Assembly (NCBI GenBank): GCA_910574995.1
Contig: CAJTCS010000002.1
Coordinates: 1-64,000 of the forward strand
Source of the DNA: Oscillospiraceae bacterium
Lineage (GTDB): Bacteria > Bacillota > Clostridia > Oscillospirales > Acutalibacteraceae
DNA length: 64,000 nt
Direction: 5' to 3'
Shown here: positions 15,694 to 24,273 of the stretch, piece by piece
Layout: every line of letters starts with the position of its first letter
Position numbering within the stretch: the first letter of the stretch is position 1
The notes under the pieces: generated by a model
What the model saw: only the letters and a program-made list of their open reading frames with translations
Databases searched by the model: none
Told to the model about the DNA's origin: nothing
Position numbers and translations under genes: made by a program

Positions 15694-16383
15694 ATGCTGC
15701 AAGCGGTCTTATTCGACGCCTATGGCACCTTGCTGGATACGGGCACGGGCTCGGTTGAAGCGGCGGGCCGGATACTGCAAAAGAATGGCCGGGAGGACAT
15801 CCCGCCGGCAGGCTTTTACGCCCGGTGGAAGGAATTGCACGCCCATCATATGGGCGCCGTGCGGCCTTTTGCCAACGAGGAGGAGATATACCGCCTGGAC
15901 CTGCGGGAGTTATACCAAGAGTATAACATTTGCGGGGAAGCGGACAAAGACGTGGCGGCTATGCTGGCTGTTTTGGGTACCCGTACCCCCTATCCCGAGG
16001 CGGGCGGCGTGCTGCGCAGGCTGGCCCGGGAGGTAGAGGTGTACATAGCCTCTGTAACGGATACAAAGCCCTTACAACAAGACCTGGAGCGGGGCGGGTT
16101 GTGCGTCCGGAGGGTATTTACCTCGGAAGGGCTGCGATGCTATAAGCCAGACCCCGCATTTTACACGGCCATCTTAGAGGAGTTGGGCATAAGGCCGGAA
16201 GAAGCCCTTTTTGTGGGGGATTCCCTTATAAACGACGTTCTGGGCCCCCAAAGGGTGGGCATCCCCGCCTGCTGGGTAAACCGCGGGGGGAAGCCGGCAG
16301 GGGAAGCGCGGCCTGCATATATAATTGAAAAGTTGGATGGGCTGTGCCCTATTGTGGACAGCCTATTGGGAGGGGAGCCATGA
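15694..16383 (+). CDS. HAD-superfamily hydrolase
   Basis: A 229-residue phosphatase-type protein with all four HAD motifs: LFDAYGTLLDTG (nucleophile Asp8), SVTDTKP, the Lys in YKPDPAFY and the acidic pair in FVGDSLINDVLG. The cap sits after motif I, as in phosphoglycolate-phosphatase/haloacid-dehalogenase-like members. The substrate cannot be told. A run of G residues acts as ribosome binding site. The stop codon overlaps the start of rarA (ATGA). Confidence 0.88.
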   Translation: MLQAVLFDAYGTLLDTGTGSVEAAGRILQKNGREDIPPAGFYARWKELHAHHMGAVRPFANEEEIYRLDLRELYQEYNICGEADKDVAAMLAVLGTRTPYPEAGGVLRRLAREVEVYIASVTDTKPLQQDLERGGLCVRRVFTSEGLRCYKPDPAFYTAILEELGIRPEEALFVGDSLINDVLGPQRVGIPACWVNRGGKPAGEARPAYIIEKLDGLCPIVDSLLGGEP

Positions 16384-17714
16384 ACCAGCAAAGTTTTTTC
16401 CAGCCAAACCCTATGGCTACCCCGTTGGCCACCCGCATGCGTCCCCGTACTTTGGAGGAATTTGCCGGGCAGGAGCACCTGTTGGGGGAGGGGAAGGTGC
16501 TGCGGCAGCTGATAGACAGCGACCGGGTCTCCTCTATGATCTTTTGGGGGCCGCCGGGGGTGGGGAAGACTACGTTAGCACGCATCATTGCCGGGCGGAC
16601 CCAGTCTGCCTTTATCAATTTCAGCGCCGTCACCAGCGGGATCAAGGAGATCAAAGAGGTGATGGCCCAGGCCGAGCGTAGCCGCCAGTTGGGGGAACGT
16701 ACCATCCTTTTTGTGGACGAGATACACCGTTTCAACAAGGCCCAACAGGATGCTTTCCTGCCTTTTGTAGAGCGGGGGAGCATCGTGCTGATCGGGGCCA
16801 CCACGGAAAACCCTTCCTTCGAGGTGAACGCGGCCCTTTTATCCCGGTGCCGGGTGTTCGTGCTGCAAGCCCTTTCGGTGGCAGAGCTGGCCGGGCTGCT
16901 GCGCCGCGCCCTGTCCGACCCCCGGGGCTTTGGGGACGAACAGGTGGAGATTGCGGAGGATATGCTGGGGATGGTCGCCAATTTTGCCAACGGAGACGCC
17001 CGCACCGCCTTGGGCACGCTGGAGATGGTGGTGCTGAACGCCCGCCGGGAAGAAGGCCGGACCATTGTGACGCGGGAGGTTTTGGAACAGTGCGTCAGCC
17101 GGAAATCCTTGTTGTACGATAAGAACGGGGAAGAGCATTACAACCTGATTTCCGCCCTGCACAAGTCCATGCGCAATTCCGACCCGGACGCGGCGGTATA
17201 CTGGCTCTCCCGGATGCTGGAGGCCGGGGAAGACCCATTATATGTGGCGCGCAGGCTCATCCGTTTTGCCAGCGAGGATGTGGGCCTGGCGGACCCCCGG
17301 GCGCTGGAGCTGTGTGTGGCGGCTTATCAGGCCAGCCACTTCATTGGCATGCCCGAATGTACGGTGAACCTGGCCCAGGCGGTGGTATACCTGTCGGTGG
17401 CGCCCAAGTCCAATGCGCTGTATATAGCCTACGAATCGGCCAAAAAGGACGCCCAGAAAATGCTGGCCGAGCCGGTCCCCTTGGTGATACGCAACGCCCC
17501 TACCAGGCTGATGAAGGAGCTCCACTATGGGGAAGGGTATCAGTATGCCCATGATGCCGAGGAAAAGCTGACAGATATGCAGTGCCTGCCCGATTCCCTT
17601 CTAGGGCGGGAGTATTATGCGCCCTCCGGCCAGGGCCTGGAGGGCCGGATAAAGGAGCGGCTGGAGAAAATCAAGGCCTGGAAGCGGCAGGCAGCGCATG
17701 GCAAGGAGGGGTAG
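16380..17714 (+). CDS. rarA: Replication-associated recombination protein A (AAA+ ATPase)
   Basis: A 444-residue MgsA/RarA family ATPase that acts at stalled replication forks. Walker A is GPPGVGKTT at residues 57-65; Walker B is ILFVDEIHRFNK at about 108-119; sensor 1 is IGATTENPSFEVN with an SRC arginine region after it; the C-terminal tetramerisation part contains GMPECTVNLAQAVVYLSVAP. The length is typical. It starts at ATG 16380, coupled to the HAD gene. It lies upstream of metK but is separated from it by a new promoter and riboswitch. Confidence 0.93.
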   Translation: MNQQSFFQPNPMATPLATRMRPRTLEEFAGQEHLLGEGKVLRQLIDSDRVSSMIFWGPPGVGKTTLARIIAGRTQSAFINFSAVTSGIKEIKEVMAQAERSRQLGERTILFVDEIHRFNKAQQDAFLPFVERGSIVLIGATTENPSFEVNAALLSRCRVFVLQALSVAELAGLLRRALSDPRGFGDEQVEIAEDMLGMVANFANGDARTALGTLEMVVLNARREEGRTIVTREVLEQCVSRKSLLYDKNGEEHYNLISALHKSMRNSDPDAAVYWLSRMLEAGEDPLYVARRLIRFASEDVGLADPRALELCVAAYQASHFIGMPECTVNLAQAVVYLSVAPKSNALYIAYESAKKDAQKMLAEPVPLVIRNAPTRLMKELHYGEGYQYAHDAEEKLTDMQCLPDSLLGREYYAPSGQGLEGRIKERLEKIKAWKRQAAHGKEG

Positions 17715-17750
17715 GCGCGGGCAGGCGCAGCTTCCGGCCGTGTTTTGGTG

Positions 17751-17779
17751 TTGACAAAGGGGTGCGGAGGTGTTATAAT
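17751..17779 (+). promoter_or_regulatory. Consensus sigma-A promoter of metK
   Basis: TTGACA (17751-17756), 17 bases, TATAAT (17774-17779): a perfect match. The riboswitch begins about 20 bases downstream. Confidence 0.9.
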
Positions 17780-17799
17780 AACCAAAGAAAACAGAATAA

Positions 17800-17928
17800 A
17801 TCCTTATCAAGAGCGGCGGAGGGACAGGCCCTGTGATGCCCGGCAACCTGTAGTATATACTGCAAGGTGCTAATTCCTGCGGATCACGGGCTGCGGATGC
17901 GGCCCGGCCCGAAAGATGAGGCGCAATA
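17800..17928 (+). promoter_or_regulatory. SAM-I (S-box) riboswitch controlling metK
   Basis: The leader holds the S-box signature elements in order: CTTATCAAGAGCGGCGGAGG, then GATGCCCGGCAACC, then AAGGTGCTAATTCCTGC, then a GAAAGATGAGG closing strand. An intrinsic terminator follows directly (separate entry). In this class, S-adenosylmethionine binding stabilises the anti-anti-terminator and turns transcription off, so metK would be repressed when SAM is abundant. Confidence 0.93.
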
Positions 17929-17959
17929 AGGACCCTCGTTTTTCGAGAGTCCTATTTTT
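17929..17959 (+). terminator. Riboswitch-controlled terminator before metK
   Basis: AGGACCCTCG (17929-17938) and CGAGAGTCCT (17944-17953), one mismatch, a T5 loop, then ATTTTT. It is the expression platform of the SAM riboswitch. Confidence 0.88.
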
Positions 17960-18018
17960 GTGGTTTGCTGTTAGGGATTTATCCTGGAAAGAAAATTTTT
18001 GGAAGGGGAAATTCCTAC

Positions 18019-19194
18019 ATGAAACTGTTTACATCTGAATCCGTTACCGAAGGCCATCCCGACAAGGTGTGCGACCAGGTTTCCGACGCGGTGCTGGACG
18101 CCATTATAGAAAAGGACCCCCAGGCCCACGTGGCCTGCGAGACTACCGCCACCACCGGCATGATCCATGTGATGGGGGAAATTGCCACCACTTGTTATGT
18201 GGACATCCCGGCCATTGTACGGGAAGTGGTGAAGGGCATCGGCTATGACGACCCGGCCTGCGGCTTCGACGGCAATACCTGCGGCGTGATGACTTCCATC
18301 GACGCCCAGTCCCCAGATATCGCCATGGGGGTAAATGAATCCCTGGAAGCAAAAAACGGCGAGACCGACGAGAACAGCCTTATTGGCGCGGGGGATCAGG
18401 GCATGATGTTCGGTTATGCCTGTGACGAGACCCCGGAATATATGCCTATGGCCATTGCCCTGTCCCATAAGCTGGCAAAACAGCTGGCAAAGGTGCGCAA
18501 GGATGGCAGCCTGAAATATCTGCGCCCGGACGGCAAGACCCAGGTAACGGTAGAATATGACGGGGACACAGTAAAGCGTATTGAGGCTATCGTCATTTCC
18601 ACCCAGCACGATGAGGGCGTGAAGCTGGACAAATTGAAGAAAGACATGGTCAAATATGTGATCAAGCCTGTGGTGCCCGCCGGGCTGGTAGACCAGCAGA
18701 CCCGCATTTACATCAACCCCACCGGGCGGTTCGTCATCGGCGGGCCTGTGGGGGACAGCGGCCTGACCGGCCGGAAGATCATTGTGGATACCTACGGCGG
18801 CTATGGCCGGCACGGCGGCGGCGCTTTTTCCGGCAAGGATCCCACTAAGGTAGACCGCTCCGCCGCCTATGCGGCCCGTTGGGTGGCCAAGAACATCGTG
18901 GCGGCAGGCCTTGCCAAAAAGTGCGAGGTAGAGCTGGCCTATGCCATTGGCGTAGCCCGGCCTGTGTCCATCATGGTGGATACCTTCGGTACAGGCACGG
19001 TGTGCGACGAAAAGCTGAGCGAGGCTGTGAAAAAGGTATTCGACCTGCGGCCCACCTCCATCATCAAAGAGCTGGACCTGCGCAAGCCCATTTACCGGCA
19101 GCTGGCCGCCTACGGCCATATGGGCCGTGAGGACCTGGGCGTGGCCTGGGAGCGTACCGACCGCATCGACGCGCTGCTGGAGGCTGTAAAGTAA
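18019..19194 (+). CDS. metK: S-adenosylmethionine synthetase
   Basis: A 391-residue cytosolic enzyme making S-adenosylmethionine from methionine and ATP. Family landmarks are [11 protein letters not shown] at the N-terminus (ATP/Mg2+ binding), [12 protein letters not shown] at residues 123-134, and [16 protein letters not shown] starting near 266. ATG 18019 was chosen because it begins the conserved [16 protein letters not shown] and has GGAAGGGGA upstream; longer frames would start inside the terminator. It is regulated by the SAM riboswitch. Confidence 0.96.
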   Translation: MKLFTSESVTEGHPDKVCDQVSDAVLDAIIEKDPQAHVACETTATTGMIHVMGEIATTCYVDIPAIVREVVKGIGYDDPACGFDGNTCGVMTSIDAQSPDIAMGVNESLEAKNGETDENSLIGAGDQGMMFGYACDETPEYMPMAIALSHKLAKQLAKVRKDGSLKYLRPDGKTQVTVEYDGDTVKRIEAIVISTQHDEGVKLDKLKKDMVKYVIKPVVPAGLVDQQTRIYINPTGRFVIGGPVGDSGLTGRKIIVDTYGGYGRHGGGAFSGKDPTKVDRSAAYAARWVAKNIVAAGLAKKCEVELAYAIGVARPVSIMVDTFGTGTVCDEKLSEAVKKVFDLRPTSIIKELDLRKPIYRQLAAYGHMGREDLGVAWERTDRIDALLEAVK

Positions 19195-19195
19195 G

Positions 19196-19708
19196 ATGGT
19201 AGTATTGATCGCCGGGGCCAGCCATGTGGGCAAGACCGTGCTGGCACAAAAGCTGTTGGAAGAGCGGGGCTGGCCTTACCTATCCTTAGATCTGCTGAAA
19301 ATGGGGCTTATCCGCAGCGGGCAGACGCCCCTGACGCCGGAGGATGACGGGAAGCTGACCGGATACTTGTGGCCCATTGCCAGCGAGATGGTGAAGACCG
19401 CCATTGAAAACGGCCAAAACCTGGTGGTAGAGGGCTGCTATATCCCTTTTAACTGGGGCGATAGCTTTACCCTAGAGTACCGTAAGCACATCCGGTATGT
19501 GTGCCTGGTATTAAGCGAAGGGTTCATCCGGGGGCATTTTACGGATGTTCTGGCACATGCTAGCGACATAGAAAAACGTCTGGACGACGGGAGCTTTACC
19601 ATGGAGCATGCCCTTCGGGAGAATGCCCAGTGGCAGGCAGGATGCCAGGAGGCGGGACTGCCCTATGTGCTTATCGATGGGACGTATAACGTACCCATAG
19701 AATTCTAG
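19196..19708 (+). CDS. P-loop kinase-like protein
   Basis: A 170-residue protein with a Walker A motif, GASHVGKT, at residues 7-14 and a short Asp-containing strand (YLSLDLLKMG) in the position used by adenylate/zeta-toxin-type kinases. VVEGCYIPFNW and the C-terminal YVLIDGTYN also fit this kinase fold. The substrate is unknown. It starts two bases after the metK stop, so it is translated from the metK transcript and would share SAM control. Confidence 0.75.
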   Translation: MVVLIAGASHVGKTVLAQKLLEERGWPYLSLDLLKMGLIRSGQTPLTPEDDGKLTGYLWPIASEMVKTAIENGQNLVVEGCYIPFNWGDSFTLEYRKHIRYVCLVLSEGFIRGHFTDVLAHASDIEKRLDDGSFTMEHALRENAQWQAGCQEAGLPYVLIDGTYNVPIEF

Positions 19709-19713
19709 ACCCC

Positions 19714-19748
19714 AAGGGGGCGGCCGGCAACGGACGTCCCCCTTTTCA
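19714..19748 (+). terminator. Probable terminator after the metK operon
   Basis: AAGGGGG (19714-19720) pairs with CCCCCTT (19738-19744), with partial pairing inside and TTTTC after it. Confidence 0.6.
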
Positions 19749-19832
19749 TGCCCTGCACAGGGACGTGCCCCGGGGCATAGGATAAACAAAGGGCCAGAAG
19801 GCCCCAAGTTTGACAGAGGGGGTGCGTGTTTT

Positions 19833-20159
19833 GTGAACATATTCCTGTGGGTGCTGGGCGCCGTGCTGCTGATCCTGGGTGGGACCGAGCTGGTGCGCCT
19901 GGCCGTTTTTTGGGCTACGAAGCCCCTGCCAGGGGAGCGGATGGCCCTGGTGGTGGCCCCGGCTGGTCCAGAAGATTGCGAAGCCCTGGTGCGTGCCGCA
20001 GCAGAGCGGGCCCGATGGATGGGCTGTCCCTGCCAGGTGGTATGCCTGGCGCCGGGAGGCGGGGAAACAGAGCGGATATGCCGGTTCCTTTCCCTGCAAT
20101 ATCCCCATTTAAGGGTTTGCAAAACGGACGATCTGGTGTATCATATACTGGAAGAATGA
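19833..20159 (+). CDS. Hypothetical protein with one membrane helix
   Basis: A 108-residue protein starting at GTG 19833. Residues 2-28 form a membrane helix (FLWVLGAVLLILGGTELVRL), followed by a soluble domain with a CPCQVVCLAPGGGETERICR stretch. I do not recognise the family. It stands between the metK operon and a broken acetyltransferase gene. Confidence 0.6.
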   Translation: MNIFLWVLGAVLLILGGTELVRLAVFWATKPLPGERMALVVAPAGPEDCEALVRAAAERARWMGCPCQVVCLAPGGGETERICRFLSLQYPHLRVCKTDDLVYHILEE

Positions 20160-20177
20160 AAACGTGAGGCCGCCAAA

Positions 20178-20534
20178 ATGGGTTTGTCCTATCGGAAAGC
20201 GGGGAAGGGCGATGGCGATTTGCTTGCCGGGATATACGATGCCGCTTTTTACAGTGGTTTTGCCGCTATGGTAGCTGCCCCGGCTATGGGCGGACAGCGC
20301 AGCAGATGGAGCGGTCTATTGCGGCATACCCCCAATACTTCATTTCCCATGGGGCAGAACCCGGTTGGGGCTGTTTCCCAGCACCCAGGCTGGCGGCGGA
20401 TAGAACTGGCCACCCTGGCGGACAAAAGGGAGAAGATCCGTTTCTGTACGGAAAAATGTGGGTGCAGGCTGGGCGGGCGGCAGGAAGAAAATGGCGTTGC
20501 GCTTGTGGCGCTTTATTTGAAGCGGGGAAACTGA
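20178..20534 (+). pseudogene. GNAT acetyltransferase pseudogene
   Basis: The reading frame opens with MGLSYRKAGKGDGDLLAGIY, the normal start of an N-acetyltransferase. The expected continuation (YGSCPGYGRTAQQMERSIAA and then YPQYFISHGAEP) lies in a second frame from about 20266 to 20370. The first frame then resumes with VGAVSQHPGW and RRIELATLADKREKIRF. The central acetyl-CoA binding motif (Q/R-x-x-G-x-G/A) that should follow IELATL is absent, so an internal deletion is also present. Two compensating frameshifts plus a deletion make it a clear pseudogene, although it can still be translated as 118 residues. Confidence 0.75.
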
Positions 20535-20555
20535 GGCAGAGGGGGACGTGTCAAA

Positions 20556-22790
20556 TTGGCGGAAAACGGGCTTTTAGAGCTGAACGGCTCGGTAGAACAC
20601 GTGGTATACCACAACGATAAAAACCAATATACCGTGCTGGAGATGGCGGCGGGCGACGAGCGGGTGACCGTGGTGGGGGCGTTCCCCTTTGTCAGCGAAG
20701 GGGAAGAGCTGCAGGTGTACGGCGTGTGGGATACCCACCCTTCTTTTGGGCAGCAGTTCAAGGCCCAGGCTTTCCAGCGCGCCCGGCCTGCCACAGCCGC
20801 CGCCATGCTGAAATACCTGGCTTCCGGCGCAGTGAAAGGGGTGGGGCCCGCCACGGCCCGGCGTATTGTAGATACCTTTGGGGAAAAGGCCCTGGAGGTC
20901 ATCGAACAGGACCCAGGGCGGCTGGCCCAGGTGAAGGGGATTACCAAAGAAAAGGCCCAGGCCATCAGCGAAGAATTGAAGCGGGTGTATGGTATCCGGG
21001 AGTTGATGGCCTATCTGGGGGCCTACGGCGTGCGGCCAGAGGAAGCCGTGCTGGTGTGGAAGCAGTTTGGTGAGGGCTCCCTTTCCTGCATACAAGAGGA
21101 CCCCTACCAGCTGTGCGGCGAGGGGATGGGCATCAGCTTTGCCATTGCCGACGGGATAGCGGAATCTATGGAGATGCCCCGGGACGACCTAGGCCGGGTA
21201 CAGGCAGGGGTGTTATACGTGCTTAGGCACAACCTGGACAACGGCCACACCTGCCTTCCCTGGGACAAGCTGTGCGAAGTTGCCGCCCAGATGCTGGGGG
21301 TAGAATTGGGGTCTGCCCAGGATGCGGTTTATACCCTTTGCCAGGGCTTCCAAACCCGCTGCGAGAATTTTGACGGGCGGGACTTCATCTTTTTAGAGCG
21401 CCAGCACCTTTCCGAGGGGTATATCTGCGCCCGGATGCAGGCGATGCTGCGCATGCCCCCAGAGGTTTTGTCCGGGGCCCAAGCCCAGATTGGGGCCATT
21501 GAGCAGCACAAAGGTATCCGTTATGCGGAAAAGCAGAAGGAGGCCATCCGTGCCGCTATGGAACAGGGCATATTGATTTTAACCGGCGGCCCGGGCACCG
21601 GCAAAACGACCACCTTGAACGCCATTATACATATACTGAAGCTGTGCGGGGAAAAGGTGCTGCTGGCCGCCCCCACGGGCCGGGCGGCCAAGCGTATGAG
21701 CGAGCTGACCGGGGAGGAGGCCAAAACCATCCACCGGATGCTGCAGGTGGACTGGGACGAGTTTGACAACCCGGTTTTTACCCGCAACGAGCGTAACCCC
21801 CTGGATTGCGACTGCCTGGTGGTAGACGAGCTTTCCATGGTAGACGCCTATGTCTTCGAAAGCCTGCTGCGGGCCCTGCCCCTTTCCTGCCGGCTGGTTT
21901 TGGTAGGGGACAGCGACCAGCTTCCCTCGGTGGGGGCGGGCGACGTGCTGGGGGATCTGATCGCCTCGGGGCTCTTCCCCACGGTACAGCTGAAAGAGAT
22001 TTTCCGTCAGTCTATGGAAAGCCTGATCGTCACCAGCGCCCACCGCATCGTCGAGGGTAAGCTGCCAGAACTGCGCCGCCGGGACAGCGACTTCTTTTTT
22101 ATGCCCCAGGAGGACCCGGCGGAGGCCGCCCGGCTAATCGTTTCCTTGTGCGCCCAGCGCCTGCCAAAAAGCTATGGGTATTCCAGCGTTTCTGACATAC
22201 AGGTGCTATGCCCCGGCCGGAAAGGCGACCTGGGCACAGTAGAACTGAACAAGCTGCTGCGGGAGGCCATCAACCCGCCCCGGAAGGGCAAGGCCGAGGC
22301 CCGGATAAATGGCCAGCTGTTCCGCCTGGGGGACAAGGTGATGCAGGTGCGCAACGACTATAACCTGCCCTGGACCCGGGAAGACGGTACCGCTGGCGAG
22401 GGCGTCTTTAACGGGGACATGGGGGTCATCACGGAGATCGACAAGCCGGGGGCCGCCATACGGGTGCAGATTGACGATAAAGAGGTTTTATACGACTTCG
22501 ACCATGCCGCCAGCGAGCTGGAGCCGGCCTATGCCGTGACCGTGCACAAAAGCCAGGGCAACGAGTTTACCGCCGTGGTGATCCCTGTCCTGGACCCACC
22601 CCGGCAGCTATGCTACCGTAATTTGCTGTATACAGGCGTGACCCGGGCCAAACAGTTGTTGATTTTGGTGGGGCGTAGGTCTACTATAGCGGCTATGATC
22701 GAGAACGACCGCAAGACCCGCCGCTATACCGGCTTGGCACGCTTCCTGGCCCGGGATGAGGGGGCGGTGGGGGACCCCGCTGGGGGCTAA
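20556..22790 (+). CDS. recD2: RecD2-like ATP-dependent 5'-3' DNA helicase
   Basis: A 744-residue SF1B helicase of the stand-alone RecD2 type. It has an N-terminal OB-like part (residues 1-90), helix-hairpin-helix repeats (VKGVGPATARRIVDTFG; VKGITKEKAQAI), Walker A GGPGTGKTT at residues 344-352, Walker B DCLVVDELSMVD, motif III LVGDSDQLPSVGAGDVL and the C-terminal UvrD-like motif VTVHKSQGNEF with YTGVTRAKQ. The start is TTG 20556, about ten bases after AGGGGG. No RecB or RecC is in the window, as expected for RecD2. Confidence 0.93.
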   Translation: MAENGLLELNGSVEHVVYHNDKNQYTVLEMAAGDERVTVVGAFPFVSEGEELQVYGVWDTHPSFGQQFKAQAFQRARPATAAAMLKYLASGAVKGVGPATARRIVDTFGEKALEVIEQDPGRLAQVKGITKEKAQAISEELKRVYGIRELMAYLGAYGVRPEEAVLVWKQFGEGSLSCIQEDPYQLCGEGMGISFAIADGIAESMEMPRDDLGRVQAGVLYVLRHNLDNGHTCLPWDKLCEVAAQMLGVELGSAQDAVYTLCQGFQTRCENFDGRDFIFLERQHLSEGYICARMQAMLRMPPEVLSGAQAQIGAIEQHKGIRYAEKQKEAIRAAMEQGILILTGGPGTGKTTTLNAIIHILKLCGEKVLLAAPTGRAAKRMSELTGEEAKTIHRMLQVDWDEFDNPVFTRNERNPLDCDCLVVDELSMVDAYVFESLLRALPLSCRLVLVGDSDQLPSVGAGDVLGDLIASGLFPTVQLKEIFRQSMESLIVTSAHRIVEGKLPELRRRDSDFFFMPQEDPAEAARLIVSLCAQRLPKSYGYSSVSDIQVLCPGRKGDLGTVELNKLLREAINPPRKGKAEARINGQLFRLGDKVMQVRNDYNLPWTREDGTAGEGVFNGDMGVITEIDKPGAAIRVQIDDKEVLYDFDHAASELEPAYAVTVHKSQGNEFTAVVIPVLDPPRQLCYRNLLYTGVTRAKQLLILVGRRSTIAAMIENDRKTRRYTGLARFLARDEGAVGDPAGG

Positions 22791-22916
22791 AGGCCCCTTG
22801 ATCCCCTTGACGCAGGCGGCCGTGCGGGGGAAGGCGCCTTGGCGGCGGCATCCCCACTGTGGCTTCCGATAGCACAAGCCAAAAGGGGGCGAAACGGGAA
22901 AGTTTTTGAGGGGGAT

Positions 22917-22957
22917 TTAAAAAGGGGGGGCTTTTTTCAAAAAGCCCCCCCTTTTTT
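22917..22957. terminator. Bidirectional terminator
   Basis: A very G/C-strong stem of AAAAAGGGGGGGCTT (22919-22933) and AAGCCCCCCCTTTTT (22942-22956) has A/T tracts on both sides. It ends recD2 on the plus strand and the acetyltransferase on the minus strand. The 210 bases between recD2 and the acetyltransferase hold no gene. Confidence 0.88.
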
Positions 22958-23004
22958 ATGGGTGTTTGAGGGCGAAGCCCTCAACAAAAAATACTTCAAA
23001 AAAA

Positions 23005-23562
23005 TCATGCAAAAAATTTCGCCATGGCGTACAAGTCCAGGTAAGTGCCGTCTGCCAGCCTCTCCTCGCGGCGCAGCGTGCCCTCTATTACGAACCCCAG
23101 GGACAGGTACAGCCCCAACGCCTGGGTGTTGGCGGTCACCACAGTAAGCTTCAGCTTTTCGATTTTATGCTCTTGGCACCAGCCGAACTGTATCTCCATC
23201 AGCCTGCGGCCCAGCCCTTGCCGCCAGAAATCCTGCCGGACGGAAACGGCAATCTCGGCCATGTGCTGGATGCGCCTGCGCCCCTTGGAGTAAAAACACC
23301 CGCAGGTAGCGGCGATCTCCCCGCCCTCTGTCTCGGCCACCAGGAACAGCTTTTCGTCCCCTTCGGCCCATCGTGCCAAAAGCTCGGTTTCCTGCTCTAA
23401 GGTATAGCTTGCGGCGAACTCCCCAGGCTCTCGGGCCAGGAAGACGGTCTCCCGGTCCACATGGTCCATATAGTCGAACAGCTTCGGCGCGTCGGCCCCG
23501 TCCGCGTTGCGGATAATGAAGCGCCCACCTTTCACTTGGAATTCTTCTTTATAATAGGACAT
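23005..23562 (-). CDS. GNAT family N-acetyltransferase
   Basis: A 185-residue acetyl-CoA dependent transferase. The motif A signature is VRQDFWRQGLGRRLMEIQFG (Q/R-x-x-G-x-G/R), and motif B ends in NTQALGLYLSLGFVIEGTLR. The arrangement RNADGADAPKLFDYM and FVIEGTLRRE resembles the RimJ/RimL-like and phosphinothricin-like branch. ATG 23562 was chosen for AAAGGAG upstream. It has its own strong promoter. The substrate is unknown. Confidence 0.88.
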   Translation of the reverse strand: MSYYKEEFQVKGGRFIIRNADGADAPKLFDYMDHVDRETVFLAREPGEFAASYTLEQETELLARWAEGDEKLFLVAETEGGEIAATCGCFYSKGRRRIQHMAEIAVSVRQDFWRQGLGRRLMEIQFGWCQEHKIEKLKLTVVTANTQALGLYLSLGFVIEGTLRREERLADGTYLDLYAMAKFFA

Positions 23563-23604
23563 CTTCCCAGCCACTCCTTTCAAAAATGGTAAAAAATTTC
23601 GTTC

Positions 23605-23633
23605 ATTATAGCATAGCAGTGGATGGGTGTCAA
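23605..23633 (-). promoter_or_regulatory. Sigma-A promoter of the acetyltransferase gene
   Basis: On the minus strand TTGACA (23633-23628), 17 bases, TATAAT (23610-23605). The remaining 200 bases up to the next plus-strand gene contain a TATACT near 23717 but no clear -35. Confidence 0.85.
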
Positions 23634-23831
23634 TCTTTTTTTACAGGGAACGGTTAGCCAGGCGCGGCCCACAGCCGCCCCATTAGGCCTTTAGGGGCTG
23701 TAAGGATTCCCATTTTGTGGTATACTATAGCGGATATAGCCGCACAATTTTGAAACATGGCTTCTTTTATGTCTCCTGGCTATATTGGCTATAAAAGCGG
23801 GGGCATCTCCCTGTAAAAAGGAGGGCGTACA

Positions 23832-24116
23832 GTGGCAAAACGGTTTGAATATGATGGGGTTTTGCACGAAATACCGGACAAAGGCGGGGCTTATGTTGTT
23901 TTTCCCTGGGATATCCGGGAGGTATTTGGGAAAGGGCGGGTCAAGGTACACGCAGAGTTTGACGGGATACCCTATGACGGCAGCATCGTGAACATGGGGC
24001 TTGTGGGCCCCGATGGGAAGCCCTGCTATATCATCGGCGTATTAAAAGCTATCCGCCGGGAACTAGGGAAAAAAGACGGGGATTCTATCCACGTTTCCTT
24101 GGAAGAGAAAGGGTAG
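23832..24116 (+). CDS. DUF1905 domain protein
   Basis: A 94-residue single-domain protein with the DUF1905 pattern: EIPDKGGAYVVFPWDIREVF, a VKVHAEFDGIPYDGSIV strand region and a C-terminal GDSIHVSLEE. Family members are small beta-barrel proteins, often fused to YdeI/bacteriocin-protection domains; the biochemical role is not established. It starts at GTG with AAGGAGG eight bases upstream. It is monocistronic. Confidence 0.85.
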   Translation: MAKRFEYDGVLHEIPDKGGAYVVFPWDIREVFGKGRVKVHAEFDGIPYDGSIVNMGLVGPDGKPCYIIGVLKAIRRELGKKDGDSIHVSLEEKG

Positions 24117-24158
24117 GGGAAAGGCGGCGGGCCCTGCCGCAAAATTTTGTCGAAGGGC

Positions 24159-24187
24159 TTGCATCAAAGGGCATTTCCTATTATAAT
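24159..24187 (+). promoter_or_regulatory. Sigma-A promoter of the Fe-S scaffold/GGGtGRT operon
   Basis: TTGCAT (24159-24164), 17 bases, TATAAT (24182-24187). Confidence 0.75.
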
Positions 24188-24273
24188 TAAATCAGATTGG
24201 TATTTCGGGCATGGTCTGCCCATGGCAGGCCTTTTTGCCCTGAAAAACATTACAAATCGAAAGGAGTACCAAT

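Noticed and set aside
17965-18018. Earlier metK start
   Set aside because: It would begin next to the riboswitch terminator and adds residues not found in the family; the ATG at 18019 has the ribosome binding site.
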